Counted from the stretch's first letter, positions 25,538 through 34,568 are shown. The stretch is 57,741 bases of DNA from Chloroflexi bacterium HGW-Chloroflexi-3 (GCA_002842045.1 PHBX01000030.1:1-57741); one strand, 5' to 3'. The notes: generated by a model from the letters alone, not told the origin. Numbers and translations: made by a program.

Positions 25538-28500
25538 ATGCCTACCAATAGATCTCATAGCCAATACTCACGGACAGGGGCCAGACGGGCTGGTGATGCC
25601 TATCAAGATATCGTCGCTTTAGAGCTAATAATCGATTGGATAGAGCATAATGACCGATATCAATGGATAAAACTAGAAGCTGACGAGATGGGTTTCCTCG
25701 ATGATGTCATTGCGCTTAGGCAGGACGGCAGAATCCAAGTTTTGCAGGTGAAATATTCAACCAATCCTGATATGCAAAATGACCCTTGGACCTGGGAAAA
25801 ACTCCTTGAGCGGTCAAAAACAAAAAACGGAAACCAGAATTTATCTCTGTTGCAAAAATGGGCATCATCTTTAAGAGAAATAAAAAGCCAATGGTCAATC
25901 TTTGAAGCAAGCGTTTATAGTAACCGGAGGGCCGCAACCGAGCTCGAAGTAGCTCTTGAAAATGGATACATAATTTTTGATCAAGTTCATGAACCTGATA
26001 TTCAGCAAGAAATTGTAAAACAATTGGGGGGAGAGGATGCCTCAAAAGAGTTTTTCAAAAATTTCAAGTTTCGTTTAAATCAACCTGGTTTATCTGAAAT
26101 TGAAGAAGGACTTCGAAGAAGATTCGGCGGGTTAGGCGGGACAGAAACTGGATGGCTTAATCTAAAAAATGAACTTTGCGAATGGGTGATTAATCGTAAT
26201 GAACCGCCACCGGGGGGACTAATTATTTTATCTGAAATAAAAAAAGCTTCTCTCTGGTATACCCTACAATCTCTCCCCCAACGGTTTGAAATACCTTCTG
26301 ACTATGTCCTTCCATCGGAGGAATTTCACCAAGATTTACTTACCACCTTGGAAAAACATTCCAAGAAATGCTTGGTAATTACAGCTAGCCCTGGTGTAGG
26401 GAAAAGCACTTATGTAAGTTATCTTTATGACCATTTTTGTGAAGTAGATATTCCAGTAATTCGTCATCATTATTATTTGTCCATGGAGGATCGTAACCGG
26501 GTTTATCGCCTGGATCATGTGCGAGCCGCCGAATCTTTGATGCATGATTTGGAATTAAATTATGCCGAATCGCTTCAAGGATTAGATTCCAGAAATCCAA
26601 ACCATAAAGATCTTTCTAACCAGTTAGAAAGATCTGGCAGTTATTATGAAGACCGGGGTAAATGTCTTATTGTTATTGTAGATGGATTAGATCACGTCTG
26701 GCGAGAACAAAAATCCATAAAAGAATTAGAGGATTTTCTAAATATCCTTCTTCCTCCCGTGAAGGGCGTTATTGTTTTACTGGCCACCCAACCTGTAGAA
26801 GACAACAAATTGCCAAGAAGCTTAATAAGGTGTGCTCCAAAAGGTGAGTGGCTGCATCTACCCCTCTTGGACAGGGCATCTGTGAAGGTTTGGCTTGGGA
26901 AACATGCAAGGGAAATTTCTAACCCTGGTGAAGGAGAACTACAGGATTGGATGTTAGATAGACTATCGGATGCGCTTTACAAAAAGAGCAAAGGTCATCC
27001 GCTCCATATTCGATATACGTTGAAATCCCTGCTCGAACGGAACAAACAGGTCACTGAAGATAATATTTTGGAACTTCCAGAATGTGCTCACGAAGATATC
27101 ACAAAGTATTATGACGAATTATGGGCCTCATTGGATGAAGAATCACGTGAAATACTTCATTTAATCTCTGCCTGTCCTTTTCCATGGCCGAGGGAAGGAA
27201 TATTTGATGCCGTAGATCCCTCTGCCCAAAACAGGAGCCAAGTAAGAAAAAGTTTATGCGAGGTTGAGCACCTGTTAATTAATAGTGATATGGGATTACG
27301 TCCTTTTCATTCCAGTCTTTACACATTCATTGAAGCCACATCTGACCACAATGATTACATAATCATTGAGAAGAAAAGAGCATTAAACTGGCTCAAGACA
27401 AAAGCGCCTTTATACTGGCGATGGGCATACGAATGGATTATAGAAGCAGAATTAGGGAATAAAACGCCCTTAGTAAATGGACCTAACAGAAATTGGGCGA
27501 TTGATGCTGTTTCCCAGCGTTATGCCAAAGAAGATATTGAATTAATAATCTCGAAAAGCACACAAACAGCTCTGGCTATGGAAGATTTACCGAGAGCGGT
27601 TGAGCTTGGATTGCTACAGGAATATTGCAATACTGTATACGATTTTGAGGAATATGTCCTTGAGATTCTTATAGCCCCCCAATTAATTCTAGAAGAGGAT
27701 AATTATTTAAGGGCCAGATTACGGAGCAATTTAGAACAGCTAGATGGAAAAATTTTGGCCGGTCTCGCATCCAATGAGTACAGATACTCAAATGACTTAG
27801 AAATAAAACGAATTTTTAAAACACTTATCCATAAGCACCGTCACCCCCAAGAAAATGGACGGCATACGACTTGGCAAGAAGATATTCGGCCGATACTAGA
27901 GACAACGGCATTATTAGATAACTCACAATCAGAAAAGACAATACAGTGGGCTATTGGAAATCGAGATAAAGGTTACTCTGAAGAGATGCTTTTTTTATAT
28001 ATATCTCGTCTAAGGGCCTTAAAGAAGAGTGAGCATTTACGATCCGTATTAACCACATGGGGAAAATGTCTTGAAAAAGGTGATGAGAATACTTTATCAA
28101 TCCGTGAGTGCAATGTCATCATCCAGGATGCTGTTTTGCTAGCTCTTGAAGAAGGTCTCGATATCGATCAAGAGCTTGCTAATACAAATTCAGCTAATCC
28201 GATTTTGGTTGTTTATTTAAAACTACGAAATATAAATTTATTCAATGAAGCTAATATCAGGCTACCAACAATAGACCAACTTGATGTAAAACAATTCGAT
28301 TTTTCTTTGTGGGACACAAAAATCAGGAACTTCTATCGATACTTTTTTCTTTGTTTGTTGGCAAACTATCTGTTAGGAAGAACAGAAGAGAATGCTAATT
28401 GGTTCAAAAATGTAGGCAAATCAACCTGGTCTCATCAATTCCTCCATAAGCTCGATAAACTTGCGTACGACGCGTCCGTCTATCTTTTAACAAAAAGGCC

Positions 28501-30013
28501 GATTACACCAGGTTGGGTATATAACCAACTAAATGATTTTCCTAGAATAAAATGGTCAGAGGACCGAGATGAGAGCAAATATAGCGAAGCTTCCGTTCCT
28601 TCAATCCAGATAATCTCCTTTGATCTTTTTATTTTTTCTATGTCGTTTGATAAGACGCTAAAGATCGATGTAAATGATTTAGAAAAAATATATAATTCCA
28701 GTTATTGTTTTCCAATGAAATGGTTGGAACTTTATTTGGACCATGAGCGGATCTGGTTTAGCAAGGATGCCACTCACTGGCTTATTCAAAATCAAATTTC
28801 CCAGCTCGAATCAGAGATCGAGGAATTTCCAACGCGGGCCGAAGAGTATGCAAGGTTGTCACAACTAGCGGCAACACATGGGCTACCAGAAAAAGCTCTG
28901 GATTTGATACATAAGGCTTGTGAATTCTTGGTCGCCCATTATCACCACAAAGATATGTTAATTGGGGAAACAATGGATATTATTCATCTTTGTAATCCAT
29001 TGTATCAACCTGGCGAAACCCCGAATTCATATTCCTACCTTCTCCAATTAGCTCCAGCGATAGCCAAAATTGACCTGTTTACAGATAGTGATGAAACAGG
29101 GCATTACCCTAGATCGCTCGCCACAATATTGGCGGACATAAACCCATCGAAACTTCCCAAATATTATCTATGGCTGAGTGAAATCGAGGAGCCATATGAT
29201 GCCCTCCATGCCTTGAATGTTCTTGTAAGAACAATGGATCTTTCAGATCCGATTGCCAAAGCAATAGCCCAAACTGCTATTGATGAGGAAAGCCTTGGTA
29301 TTCTTAACGAAAGAGCATCTGAAGGTGATAATTTTGCCGTAGATATAATCGATTCTATAGAAAAAGTAATTGGAAAAATAGCTGGCAACTCAGGCAATGA
29401 TTCTTATCAGTCAACCCAATTAATAGGAAATCAATCTGAAAATATCCATAAGGATGAGGTGCTGCCTCCCTTTAGTGACTTTCCACCTGACCAGGCAATC
29501 GAATTCTTCACGATGATAAATAATAAAAGGATCATTTACCGCGAAGAAAAAGTAAAAGAATGGATCAATTATTGGATTTCTAACGGCAAGAAAGTCGAAG
29601 TGTATAAGGGGTTAGAAAAAGTCATTGAAAGTGGTTTTTATTTCCGGAATACTGATGAAGTATTTGATTTGTGCCTCTCTCTGTTCGGAAAAGATCAGGC
29701 ATATCCTTGGTTAATTCAAGCTCAAAACAATGATAGCGGTTGGTATAGATATTATACGAAGGAAGAGAATGCAAGAAAGCGTTGGGAGATAATCAAGGAA
29801 TATTACCCAGAGAAATGGTTCGATTTTATTCAAAAAACATTTTCAACAGGCAGCCATACTTTCTATCGGCTTATTTCTTATTTGATCTACTTTGATCAAG
29901 AAGAAATGGCGAAAGCAGTTCTCGATAGAATTGTCTCTTGCGTTTTGGAATATACCTCACCTGGTAATTTTCCAAATCCTGGATGGATAAATGATGAGCA
30001 GCAAAACGATTGA
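25538..30013 (+). CDS. Avs-like protein: N-terminal nuclease-like domain, STAND NTPase and helical solenoid
   Basis: 1491 residues. N-terminal domain (about 1-200): GDAYQDIVALELII, then EADEMGFLDDVIALRQDGRIQVLQVKYS, which reads as a PD-(D/E)xK-like core (E, D-D, Q-V-K) of the DUF4297/Cap4 type. The STAND NTPase follows: Walker A ASPGVGKSTYVSYL (about 282-291), Walker B CLIVIVDGLDHVWRE (about 376-386), and GHPLHIRYTL about 490. About 550-1491 is a long helical region, probably TPR/HEAT-like, ending near LDRIVSC. A nuclease-STAND-solenoid order is that of Avs/AVAST antiphage sensors, where the solenoid recognises a phage protein and the nuclease then degrades DNA. This assignment rests on architecture, not on a search. 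The promoter region is AT-rich. It overlaps the next gene by 23 bases. Confidence 0.85.
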   Translation: MPTNRSHSQYSRTGARRAGDAYQDIVALELIIDWIEHNDRYQWIKLEADEMGFLDDVIALRQDGRIQVLQVKYSTNPDMQNDPWTWEKLLERSKTKNGNQNLSLLQKWASSLREIKSQWSIFEASVYSNRRAATELEVALENGYIIFDQVHEPDIQQEIVKQLGGEDASKEFFKNFKFRLNQPGLSEIEEGLRRRFGGLGGTETGWLNLKNELCEWVINRNEPPPGGLIILSEIKKASLWYTLQSLPQRFEIPSDYVLPSEEFHQDLLTTLEKHSKKCLVITASPGVGKSTYVSYLYDHFCEVDIPVIRHHYYLSMEDRNRVYRLDHVRAAESLMHDLELNYAESLQGLDSRNPNHKDLSNQLERSGSYYEDRGKCLIVIVDGLDHVWREQKSIKELEDFLNILLPPVKGVIVLLATQPVEDNKLPRSLIRCAPKGEWLHLPLLDRASVKVWLGKHAREISNPGEGELQDWMLDRLSDALYKKSKGHPLHIRYTLKSLLERNKQVTEDNILELPECAHEDITKYYDELWASLDEESREILHLISACPFPWPREGIFDAVDPSAQNRSQVRKSLCEVEHLLINSDMGLRPFHSSLYTFIEATSDHNDYIIIEKKRALNWLKTKAPLYWRWAYEWIIEAELGNKTPLVNGPNRNWAIDAVSQRYAKEDIELIISKSTQTALAMEDLPRAVELGLLQEYCNTVYDFEEYVLEILIAPQLILEEDNYLRARLRSNLEQLDGKILAGLASNEYRYSNDLEIKRIFKTLIHKHRHPQENGRHTTWQEDIRPILETTALLDNSQSEKTIQWAIGNRDKGYSEEMLFLYISRLRALKKSEHLRSVLTTWGKCLEKGDENTLSIRECNVIIQDAVLLALEEGLDIDQELANTNSANPILVVYLKLRNINLFNEANIRLPTIDQLDVKQFDFSLWDTKIRNFYRYFFLCLLANYLLGRTEENANWFKNVGKSTWSHQFLHKLDKLAYDASVYLLTKRPITPGWVYNQLNDFPRIKWSEDRDESKYSEASVPSIQIISFDLFIFSMSFDKTLKIDVNDLEKIYNSSYCFPMKWLELYLDHERIWFSKDATHWLIQNQISQLESEIEEFPTRAEEYARLSQLAATHGLPEKALDLIHKACEFLVAHYHHKDMLIGETMDIIHLCNPLYQPGETPNSYSYLLQLAPAIAKIDLFTDSDETGHYPRSLATILADINPSKLPKYYLWLSEIEEPYDALHALNVLVRTMDLSDPIAKAIAQTAIDEESLGILNERASEGDNFAVDIIDSIEKVIGKIAGNSGNDSYQSTQLIGNQSENIHKDEVLPPFSDFPPDQAIEFFTMINNKRIIYREEKVKEWINYWISNGKKVEVYKGLEKVIESGFYFRNTDEVFDLCLSLFGKDQAYPWLIQAQNNDSGWYRYYTKEENARKRWEIIKEYYPEKWFDFIQKTFSTGSHTFYRLISYLIYFDQEEMAKAVLDRIVSCVLEYTSPGNFPNPGWINDEQQND

Positions 30014-31553
30014 TCAAAGTTTGCTTCATCCCATATTATTTTCACGGTTAACTTGGCCTTCGCTTTTAGTTCAGGAGAGGGCGGCAAATTCAATCGGTTC
30101 ACTAATTCTTGATAAGGAAAATAGTTCTGGCATTAAAGAGTTGTTGTTGAAATGGATGTCGTCGCAATTGTTAGAAAGTGTGGCTGCGAAAGCAATTCTT
30201 GTGTTATTGCGATCTAAAATACTAAATCCAACTATCAGAACGCCCTCAATAAGTGAACTTCTTACGATCTATCCAAAGCGATCTTTACTTTCATGGTTGT
30301 TATTTTCTGCTTACGACTCAAGTTATGACGAACCGATCGGCGCCTCATTAATACATTCTGGATCTGTTCCAGACAATTATCCGAGTAACCCATTTTTTAG
30401 TAAATTTGTTACAGGCTTTCTCCCTCCCATATATGATTACTGGGCAAAACACATTGAAAAAAAAGAAGGGTTCTCATTCTATAAGCATTGGGAATATGAA
30501 TGGATCATCCTTATCAATCAGTTAGGGATAACACCATCAGTTATACCGATGGATCATTTTTGGGGTACAAAAACAAACGGTTTGAGATACTCTGCAATTG
30601 ATACAGAAATGAGTGAGGTATATCGCTCTGCATTCTTGCGAGCGCTTGCTTATTTTTTGGAACAGGGATTTATCTCAGAAGATAATGCGCTTTTCTTAGC
30701 TGCCGAAACCTGTCCAATCGATTTAGAACTATGGAAAATTACTCCCGAAAAAAGACCCGACTGGTGGCCAATAGAAATTATGGTTCAGCGGCAGACAGAC
30801 TCGGCTATTGGAGCAATCTGGGATCAAGTTGAAAAAATGTGGTCAGCACAATCTGAGTTTTTGTCCACCTCGGATGGAGATAAATGGCTACTTAGCGAAG
30901 CTACTGGATTTATTCAACAAGGCGAAACTGTTTATGATCTCGAGATTTATGGAGCATTTCAAAAATGTCATGGGCCGGTAGTGCCTGATCTAAAAGAAAT
31001 AATTAGCTACTTCAAAGGAGAGGTGAATAGAGACGGGTACAATGAAGTTCTTACGAAATGCCCTTCTTTAATAAGATTTGCGGGAACGATTGAGCCCGAA
31101 AATATAAATGAATTGGTAAGAAGCTTTCATGATTGGACTCTGTTGCCTGTTTCTGGCCGGGCTCATACTATAACAACACCACGTTGGCAAGCCTGGCGAA
31201 TGTATAGAAATATTTGGCTGCCAGCCCCTTGTCTCGGTGATTCTCAAGTTTCATTTTCTGCTGAAAAGAACTCATTAATAATTCGCGATCACAACCGGAT
31301 TATTGGCAAATGGAATGACTGGACAGATGGGCTGAGTGAGAAGTATTTTGATAAAGTCCCGCCAAGAACTGGCCAATATTTGCTAATGTCAAAAGACATC
31401 ATTGAAGAATTTGCCCACCGAACCAATTCCACATTTTGTTGGTTATGCCGGCTCAATATATACTACAAAGAAAATTCATACGATGATTATAAACTGATGA
31501 CAGATCATCGGTCGTTCGGACAGTCTAAACTTATAAAACATAAAGCAAGATAA
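29991..31553 (+). CDS. Unrecognised partner of the STAND protein
   Basis: 520 residues, no domain recognised. The first ~100 residues look like helical repeats (QERAANSIGSLILDKENSSGIKELLLKWMSSQLLESVAAKAILVLL). The rest is mixed alpha/beta with many aromatics (PDWWPIEI, TTPRWQAWRMYRNIWLP) and a C-terminal segment with a C-x-x-C pair in STFCWLCRLNIYY. No signal peptide or membrane segment is seen. Its ATG lies inside the STAND gene's last codons (23-base overlap, different frame), so translation is probably coupled and the two products are likely made together. Possible roles are a second sensor part (a split C-terminal extension of the solenoid), a regulator or an effector. Confidence 0.72.
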   Translation: MMSSKTIDQSLLHPILFSRLTWPSLLVQERAANSIGSLILDKENSSGIKELLLKWMSSQLLESVAAKAILVLLRSKILNPTIRTPSISELLTIYPKRSLLSWLLFSAYDSSYDEPIGASLIHSGSVPDNYPSNPFFSKFVTGFLPPIYDYWAKHIEKKEGFSFYKHWEYEWIILINQLGITPSVIPMDHFWGTKTNGLRYSAIDTEMSEVYRSAFLRALAYFLEQGFISEDNALFLAAETCPIDLELWKITPEKRPDWWPIEIMVQRQTDSAIGAIWDQVEKMWSAQSEFLSTSDGDKWLLSEATGFIQQGETVYDLEIYGAFQKCHGPVVPDLKEIISYFKGEVNRDGYNEVLTKCPSLIRFAGTIEPENINELVRSFHDWTLLPVSGRAHTITTPRWQAWRMYRNIWLPAPCLGDSQVSFSAEKNSLIIRDHNRIIGKWNDWTDGLSEKYFDKVPPRTGQYLLMSKDIIEEFAHRTNSTFCWLCRLNIYYKENSYDDYKLMTDHRSFGQSKLIKHKAR

Positions 31554-31598
31554 TGTTCGTTAAAATCTACTTCGTCTTGAAAATGCGTGTATCTGAGC

Positions 31599-31998
31599 TT
31601 ATCCAGTCTCTGTCACCAGTACATTTGGCATGACACTTGGAAATAACCTATATAGGTTTGCCGACACTTGCACCGATACTTTATCTTTTTCCGAATCTAC
31701 ATTAATCCCCGTCACCACCTTATTCACCCCGTAACGGCTCAGGTACCCGTTGTTCAGGCTGGCAAAGGTCTGGGCATTGGCCCAGGCCTTTGCTGGTGGT
31801 CTGCAGGTCTCCCGTTTCTACAAACACTCGCTGGCTGATCTCGGCCGCGGCTGCCGCTTTGGCGATCTTCACCCGGGTGTAGAAGTAGCGCCCTAGCTCA
31901 ATGCTCAACGCCAGGATCGGGATCAGGACGAATCCAAAGAAGACTGTCCAGAAGGTCAGCGAGTAACCATGCCGATCTTTTATTAAGTTCATCACCAT
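31599..31998 (-). pseudogene. Frameshifted TadE/TadG-like pilus protein remnant
   Basis: The start codes for MVMNLIKDRHGYSLTFWTVFFGFVLIPILALSIELGRYFYTRVKIAKAAAAAEISQRVFVETG, a TadE/TadG-like N terminus with one membrane helix and an alanine-rich cluster. After about GDLQ the original frame loses sense, but a neighbouring frame continues with AKAWANAQTFASLNNGYLSRYG and ends VTETG and a stop at 31599. One frameshift joins them. Tad/Flp-type proteins are found in the conjugation modules of such elements, so this is probably a degraded backbone gene. Its 5' end abuts a truncated metallophosphoesterase at about 32000. Confidence 0.7.
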
Positions 31999-32001
31999 CT
32001 C

Positions 32002-32508
32002 TCCTTTTTCCATGAGAATATCGGAAGTTATTGCAGCCGGCCCGATAACTGGCAGGAATTGATTATCAAGAATTGGAATGATCTGGTTACCCCAGACGAA
32101 ACCGTTCTGCACCTGGGTGATTTTGCGTTAGGCAACAAAAGTAATTTTGACCTCCTGTCTGGTATGTTAAGGGGTAGATTATTTTTGATCCAAGGTAACC
32201 ATGACCGGATCAGCAAAACTTATTGCGAAACCCGTGGCGTAACCTTGATAAAAAATTCCTTGAACGTCGAGATATCTGATCAGATGAAATTGATCTTTTC
32301 ACATCGCCCGATCGTTCCTCTTGAAGATGGTTGGATCAACCTACATGGTCATATTCATAATGTTCCACCGCCTGCTGAAGGTTGTAATCTGGAACCGAAC
32401 CATATCAATATGAGTGTTGAGGTCAGGGAGTATCGTCCCTGGCGATTACGTGATATTCTCAAAACCATCAAGGACCATCCAACAGAGAACGATGTGTCAC
32501 TCCGTTGA
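32002..32508 (+). pseudogene. 5'-truncated metallophosphoesterase
   Basis: The reading frame from about 32002 (FFHENIGSYCSRPDNWQELIIKNWNDLV) continues through LGDFALG, GNHDR, FSHRP and LHGHIHN, the metal-binding motifs of calcineurin-like phosphoesterases. The opening D-x-H motif (normally SDTHFGHENI) is missing because the sequence changes into the Tad-like remnant near 32000. The nearest start would be TTG 32059, which would lose further conserved residues. It is therefore a broken gene or an N-terminally truncated product of doubtful activity. The remaining ~150 residues are intact up to the TGA at 32508. Confidence 0.75.
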
Positions 32509-32509
32509 C

Positions 32510-32572
32510 CTGTTCCCCCTTAAGACTCTAGGGGATCGAAGTGCACAGAACAAAGTGCACACTGTTCCTATA
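32510..32572 (+). repeat. Copy 2 of the 3'-gene-associated repeat
   Basis: Starts GTTCCCCCTTAAGACTCTAG four bases after the phosphoesterase stop and ends in a hairpin, AGAACA, loop with GTGCAC, TGTTCC (about 32547-32568). It is framed by TTGACCT and AGGTCAA. It matches the reverse complement of 46585-46645 almost base for base in the core, which is notable because the two copies lie in two different elements. Confidence 0.65.
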
Positions 32573-32748
32573 GGTCAAAATGGTTATTCTTGCACAAAAA
32601 AATATGCCGACTTATTTGTGCCAAAATTTACGGTCTCTCATCTTTTGGTATCTCCATTTGACTAACCCATAGTGGTGTTATTTACGCCGTTTAAGATTCA
32701 AGTTTTCGGTGTAGAGGGGCAATTCTCGGTTCCATATCTCTCTATGGT

Positions 32749-32769
32749 AAAAGGCGCTTCAGCGCTTTT
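32749..32769. terminator. Probable bidirectional terminator hairpin
   Basis: AAAAGGCGC, loop TTCA, then GCGCTTTT form a compact GC stem flanked by A and T runs, so it can end transcription from either side. It separates the broken phosphoesterase region from the iteron cluster. Confidence 0.6.
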
Positions 32770-32792
32770 CCTGTTCAATCAACGTCCGCGGT

Positions 32793-32861
32793 AGGGTCTG
32801 CGTCAACGTCTGCGGCGCGTCAACAAGGCGTCTGCGGCACGTCAGCGAGGACGCAGACCCT
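32793..32861. repeat. Iteron cluster, probable replication origin or centromere of element 1
   Basis: Three related repeats, GTCTGCGTCAAC (32796-32807), GTCTGCGGCGCGTCAAC (32808-32824) and GTCTGCGGCACGTCAGC (32830-32846), are closed by the inverted GACGCAGAC (32850-32858). The outer AGGGTCTGCGTC and GACGCAGACCCT form a perfect 12-base inverted repeat. The same units, in the opposite orientation, appear at 41883-41945 in element 2: the 17-mer and the 12-mer are exact reverse complements. Element 1 has no obvious replication initiator left beside it; the DNA-binding protein at 33071-33511 is the nearest candidate. Confidence 0.75.
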
Positions 32862-32944
32862 TATTTTTTGTCGAAAATCCTATTCTGTCTTTTCCAGACT
32901 TTGAAACCATCAACCAAACAATAGGATACGTCATCAGGATTTTT

Positions 32945-32974
32945 AGGTCATTTAACCTTCAGGTCAGTTAACCT
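32945..32974. promoter_or_regulatory. Tandem operator-like sites
   Basis: AGGTCATTTAACCT (32945-32958) and AGGTCAGTTAACCT (32961-32974) differ at one base and repeat with a 16-base period. Each is an imperfect palindrome of AGGT and ACCT, and together they are framed by TTAGGT and ACCTAA. The spacing and symmetry suit a dimeric repressor. They lie about 100 bases upstream of the DNA-binding protein at 33071, which may bind them. Confidence 0.5.
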
Positions 32975-33070
32975 AAATATCAGGGGGCATGCAATAACCT
33001 CTATTGCTGGACGATCCTTCACTTTCACTGTATGATTAACTTGTAGTAAATCGAATTTTGTGAGTAGTCC

Positions 33071-33511
33071 GTGAAACTCGATCAATCCCGTTTGGAATAT
33101 TACATCACTCCCGCACAGGCCGCCAAACAGCTTGGGTTGGATTTGGATTCCATATATCAGTTGGCAGATGAGGGAAAACTTCAGGCAGCCGTTATGACGG
33201 ATGGAAGTATTGGCATCAGTCAAATCAGCGTGAATAATCTGCTGCCCAAGGAAGCCTTACCTGAGTATCAGCTCAACGCAGGCTTGAAAGGCGTTCCAAT
33301 CAGCATCAATGAAGCCGGCCGGAAATACAAGCTCAACACTTCTACTCTCACGCGCTGGATGCAGCGAGGGCTGATCCACCAATTAGGCAAAGAGGGTCGA
33401 AAGACACTGCTGGATGAAGCGGATGTGGCTTACTGCGCCAGAGTCTATCGCCAAAACAGTGGTCAGGGCAAATGGGCGTTTGATGATTCAGGGCGGCCAT
33501 ATAAAAAGTAA
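33071..33511 (+). CDS. DNA-binding protein with two MerR/excisionase-like helix-turn-helix units
   Basis: 146 residues from a GTG start (an alternative start cannot be excluded). The first HTH, YYITPAQAAKQLGLDLDSIYQLADEGKLQAAVM, and the second, VPISINEAGRKYKLNTSTLTRWMQRGLIHQLGKEGRKTLLDEADVAY, are both of the excisionase/MerR type. The two copies suggest binding to two half sites, and the tandem 14-base sites upstream fit. It follows the iteron cluster and precedes the actin-like remnant. Roles as replication or partition regulator or as excision factor are possible. Confidence 0.75.
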   Translation: MKLDQSRLEYYITPAQAAKQLGLDLDSIYQLADEGKLQAAVMTDGSIGISQISVNNLLPKEALPEYQLNAGLKGVPISINEAGRKYKLNTSTLTRWMQRGLIHQLGKEGRKTLLDEADVAYCARVYRQNSGQGKWAFDDSGRPYKK

Positions 33512-33536
33512 TCACCCAAATAATTACTACAAGATA

Positions 33537-33565
33537 TTGATTGACATAGAGTAATATGCTATAAT
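33537..33565 (+). promoter_or_regulatory. Sigma-70 type promoter for the actin-like gene
   Basis: TTGATT (33537-33542), a 17-base spacer and a perfect TATAAT (33560-33565) lie about 80 bases before the ATG at 33645. Downstream are a TGAGGT/ACCTCA inverted repeat and a perfect palindrome CAAGTTAACTTG at 33608-33619, a likely operator, giving a regulated promoter. Confidence 0.65.
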
Positions 33566-33607
33566 AAATTCAACCGATGAGGTTGATTTTTTTACCTCAA
33601 AATACTC

Positions 33608-33619
33608 CAAGTTAACTTG
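33608..33619. promoter_or_regulatory. Palindromic operator candidate
   Basis: CAAGTTAACTTG is a perfect 12-base palindrome between the promoter at 33537-33565 and the ribosome binding site of the actin-like gene. TTAACTTGTA also occurs at about 33038-33047, before the DNA-binding protein gene, so one regulator could act on both genes. Confidence 0.45.
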
Positions 33620-33644
33620 TAACATGTAGAATAAAGGAGATTGC

Positions 33645-34178
33645 ATGACAGAAACAATGAATTTTGGACTCGATCTGGGAATGGGAGCGCTCAAGCTGCA
33701 TGGGAATCAGCAAAGCATTCAATTGATCTCTCAGGTCGCGGTCAATAATGGCCCGCTGGTAGGGCGCATGCTGGGGTTGGGCAGTTCACGCCTGCCACTG
33801 CGGATCGCTTTGCCATCGGGAAGCACGTTCTTTGTCGATAGTGGCGCACACGACAGCGGACGGCCAGTAGAAAACCTGAGCATGGATCGTTTTGTCGGTT
33901 CACCGGAAATGCTGGCACTTTTCTATGGGGCATTCACCCGCTTGATCCTGCGATCGGGGGATATTTCTCAACCTGTCAGCATCACCTGTGGTTTGCCATT
34001 GGATACGCTTTCCGGAGAGGAAGCACGAACCACGGTGGAGAGCATTCAGCGTTGGATGAAGGCAGATCACATCTGGAAAGCCAATGATCAGGAATATCAC
34101 CTGAATGTGACTGAGGTTCGGGTTACATCTCAGCCGGCTGGCGCTCTGTTTGATTATGTAGCGGTAATCAACCGATGA
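33645..34178 (+). pseudogene. 3'-truncated actin-like (ParM/Alp-type) partition protein
   Basis: 177 residues. The start MTETMNFGLDLGMGALKLHG is the first phosphate loop of an actin-like ATPase, with GLDLGMGALK in place of DxGxGxxK; SRLPLRIALPSG and SITCGLPLDTLSGEEA follow the ParM/StbA order. Plasmid actins are normally about 320-350 residues and need a second nucleotide-binding half, which is missing: the frame ends at AVINR and runs into a partial copy of the 167-aa membrane-protein family. The ribosome site AAAGGAGATT and promoter are intact, so a truncated product may still be made. A deletion joining two genes is the simplest explanation. Confidence 0.65.
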
Positions 34179-34534
34179 GCGTTCCCCAGGCTCCACAGGG
34201 CATGACCTATTTCGAATTCATGACAGATCGGATCGATGCTGCGAAAACGGTCAAACCATCTCAATGCGGATGGGGAATGATGCTTTCGCTGGCAGCCCTT
34301 GGGCCAATCTATTCGGTCGTTTACACAACGGTTGCGGTCAATCCAGATAGTATATTGGCTAAGGGGACCGCACCGGATCCGGATATTGCTCGTGATGCTG
34401 CCGGCGCAGCCTAGTACGAAATCCCGGATATCTGGTGGAAAACCGTTGAGCGATTATCCTGGACGATGCTGGGTAAACCTGCTGCATATGGTTGTCACTT
34501 CCGACCTGTCCAAATCGCTGAACATAAGAATTGA
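34175..34534 (+). pseudogene. Truncated, stop-containing paralogue of the 51816-52268 membrane protein
   Basis: The first 79 codons (SVPQAPQGMTYFEFMTDRIDAAKTVKPSQCGWGMMLSLAALGPIYSVVYTTV...APDPDIARDAAGAA) closely match the middle of the element 2 protein (VPQAPKGMTYFDFIADRIDAAKTVEPSRCGWGMMLSLATLGPIYSFVYTEV). A TAG at 34412-34414 interrupts, and the frame then continues YEIPDIWWKTVERLSWTMLGKPAAYGCHFRPV to a TGA at 34532-34534. The N-terminal ~50 residues, including the membrane segment, are missing. It is a decayed copy in element 1 of a gene kept intact in element 2. Confidence 0.85.
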
Positions 34535-34568
34535 CCTGACCACCTTGGATCATGCCTGATTTATTTGT

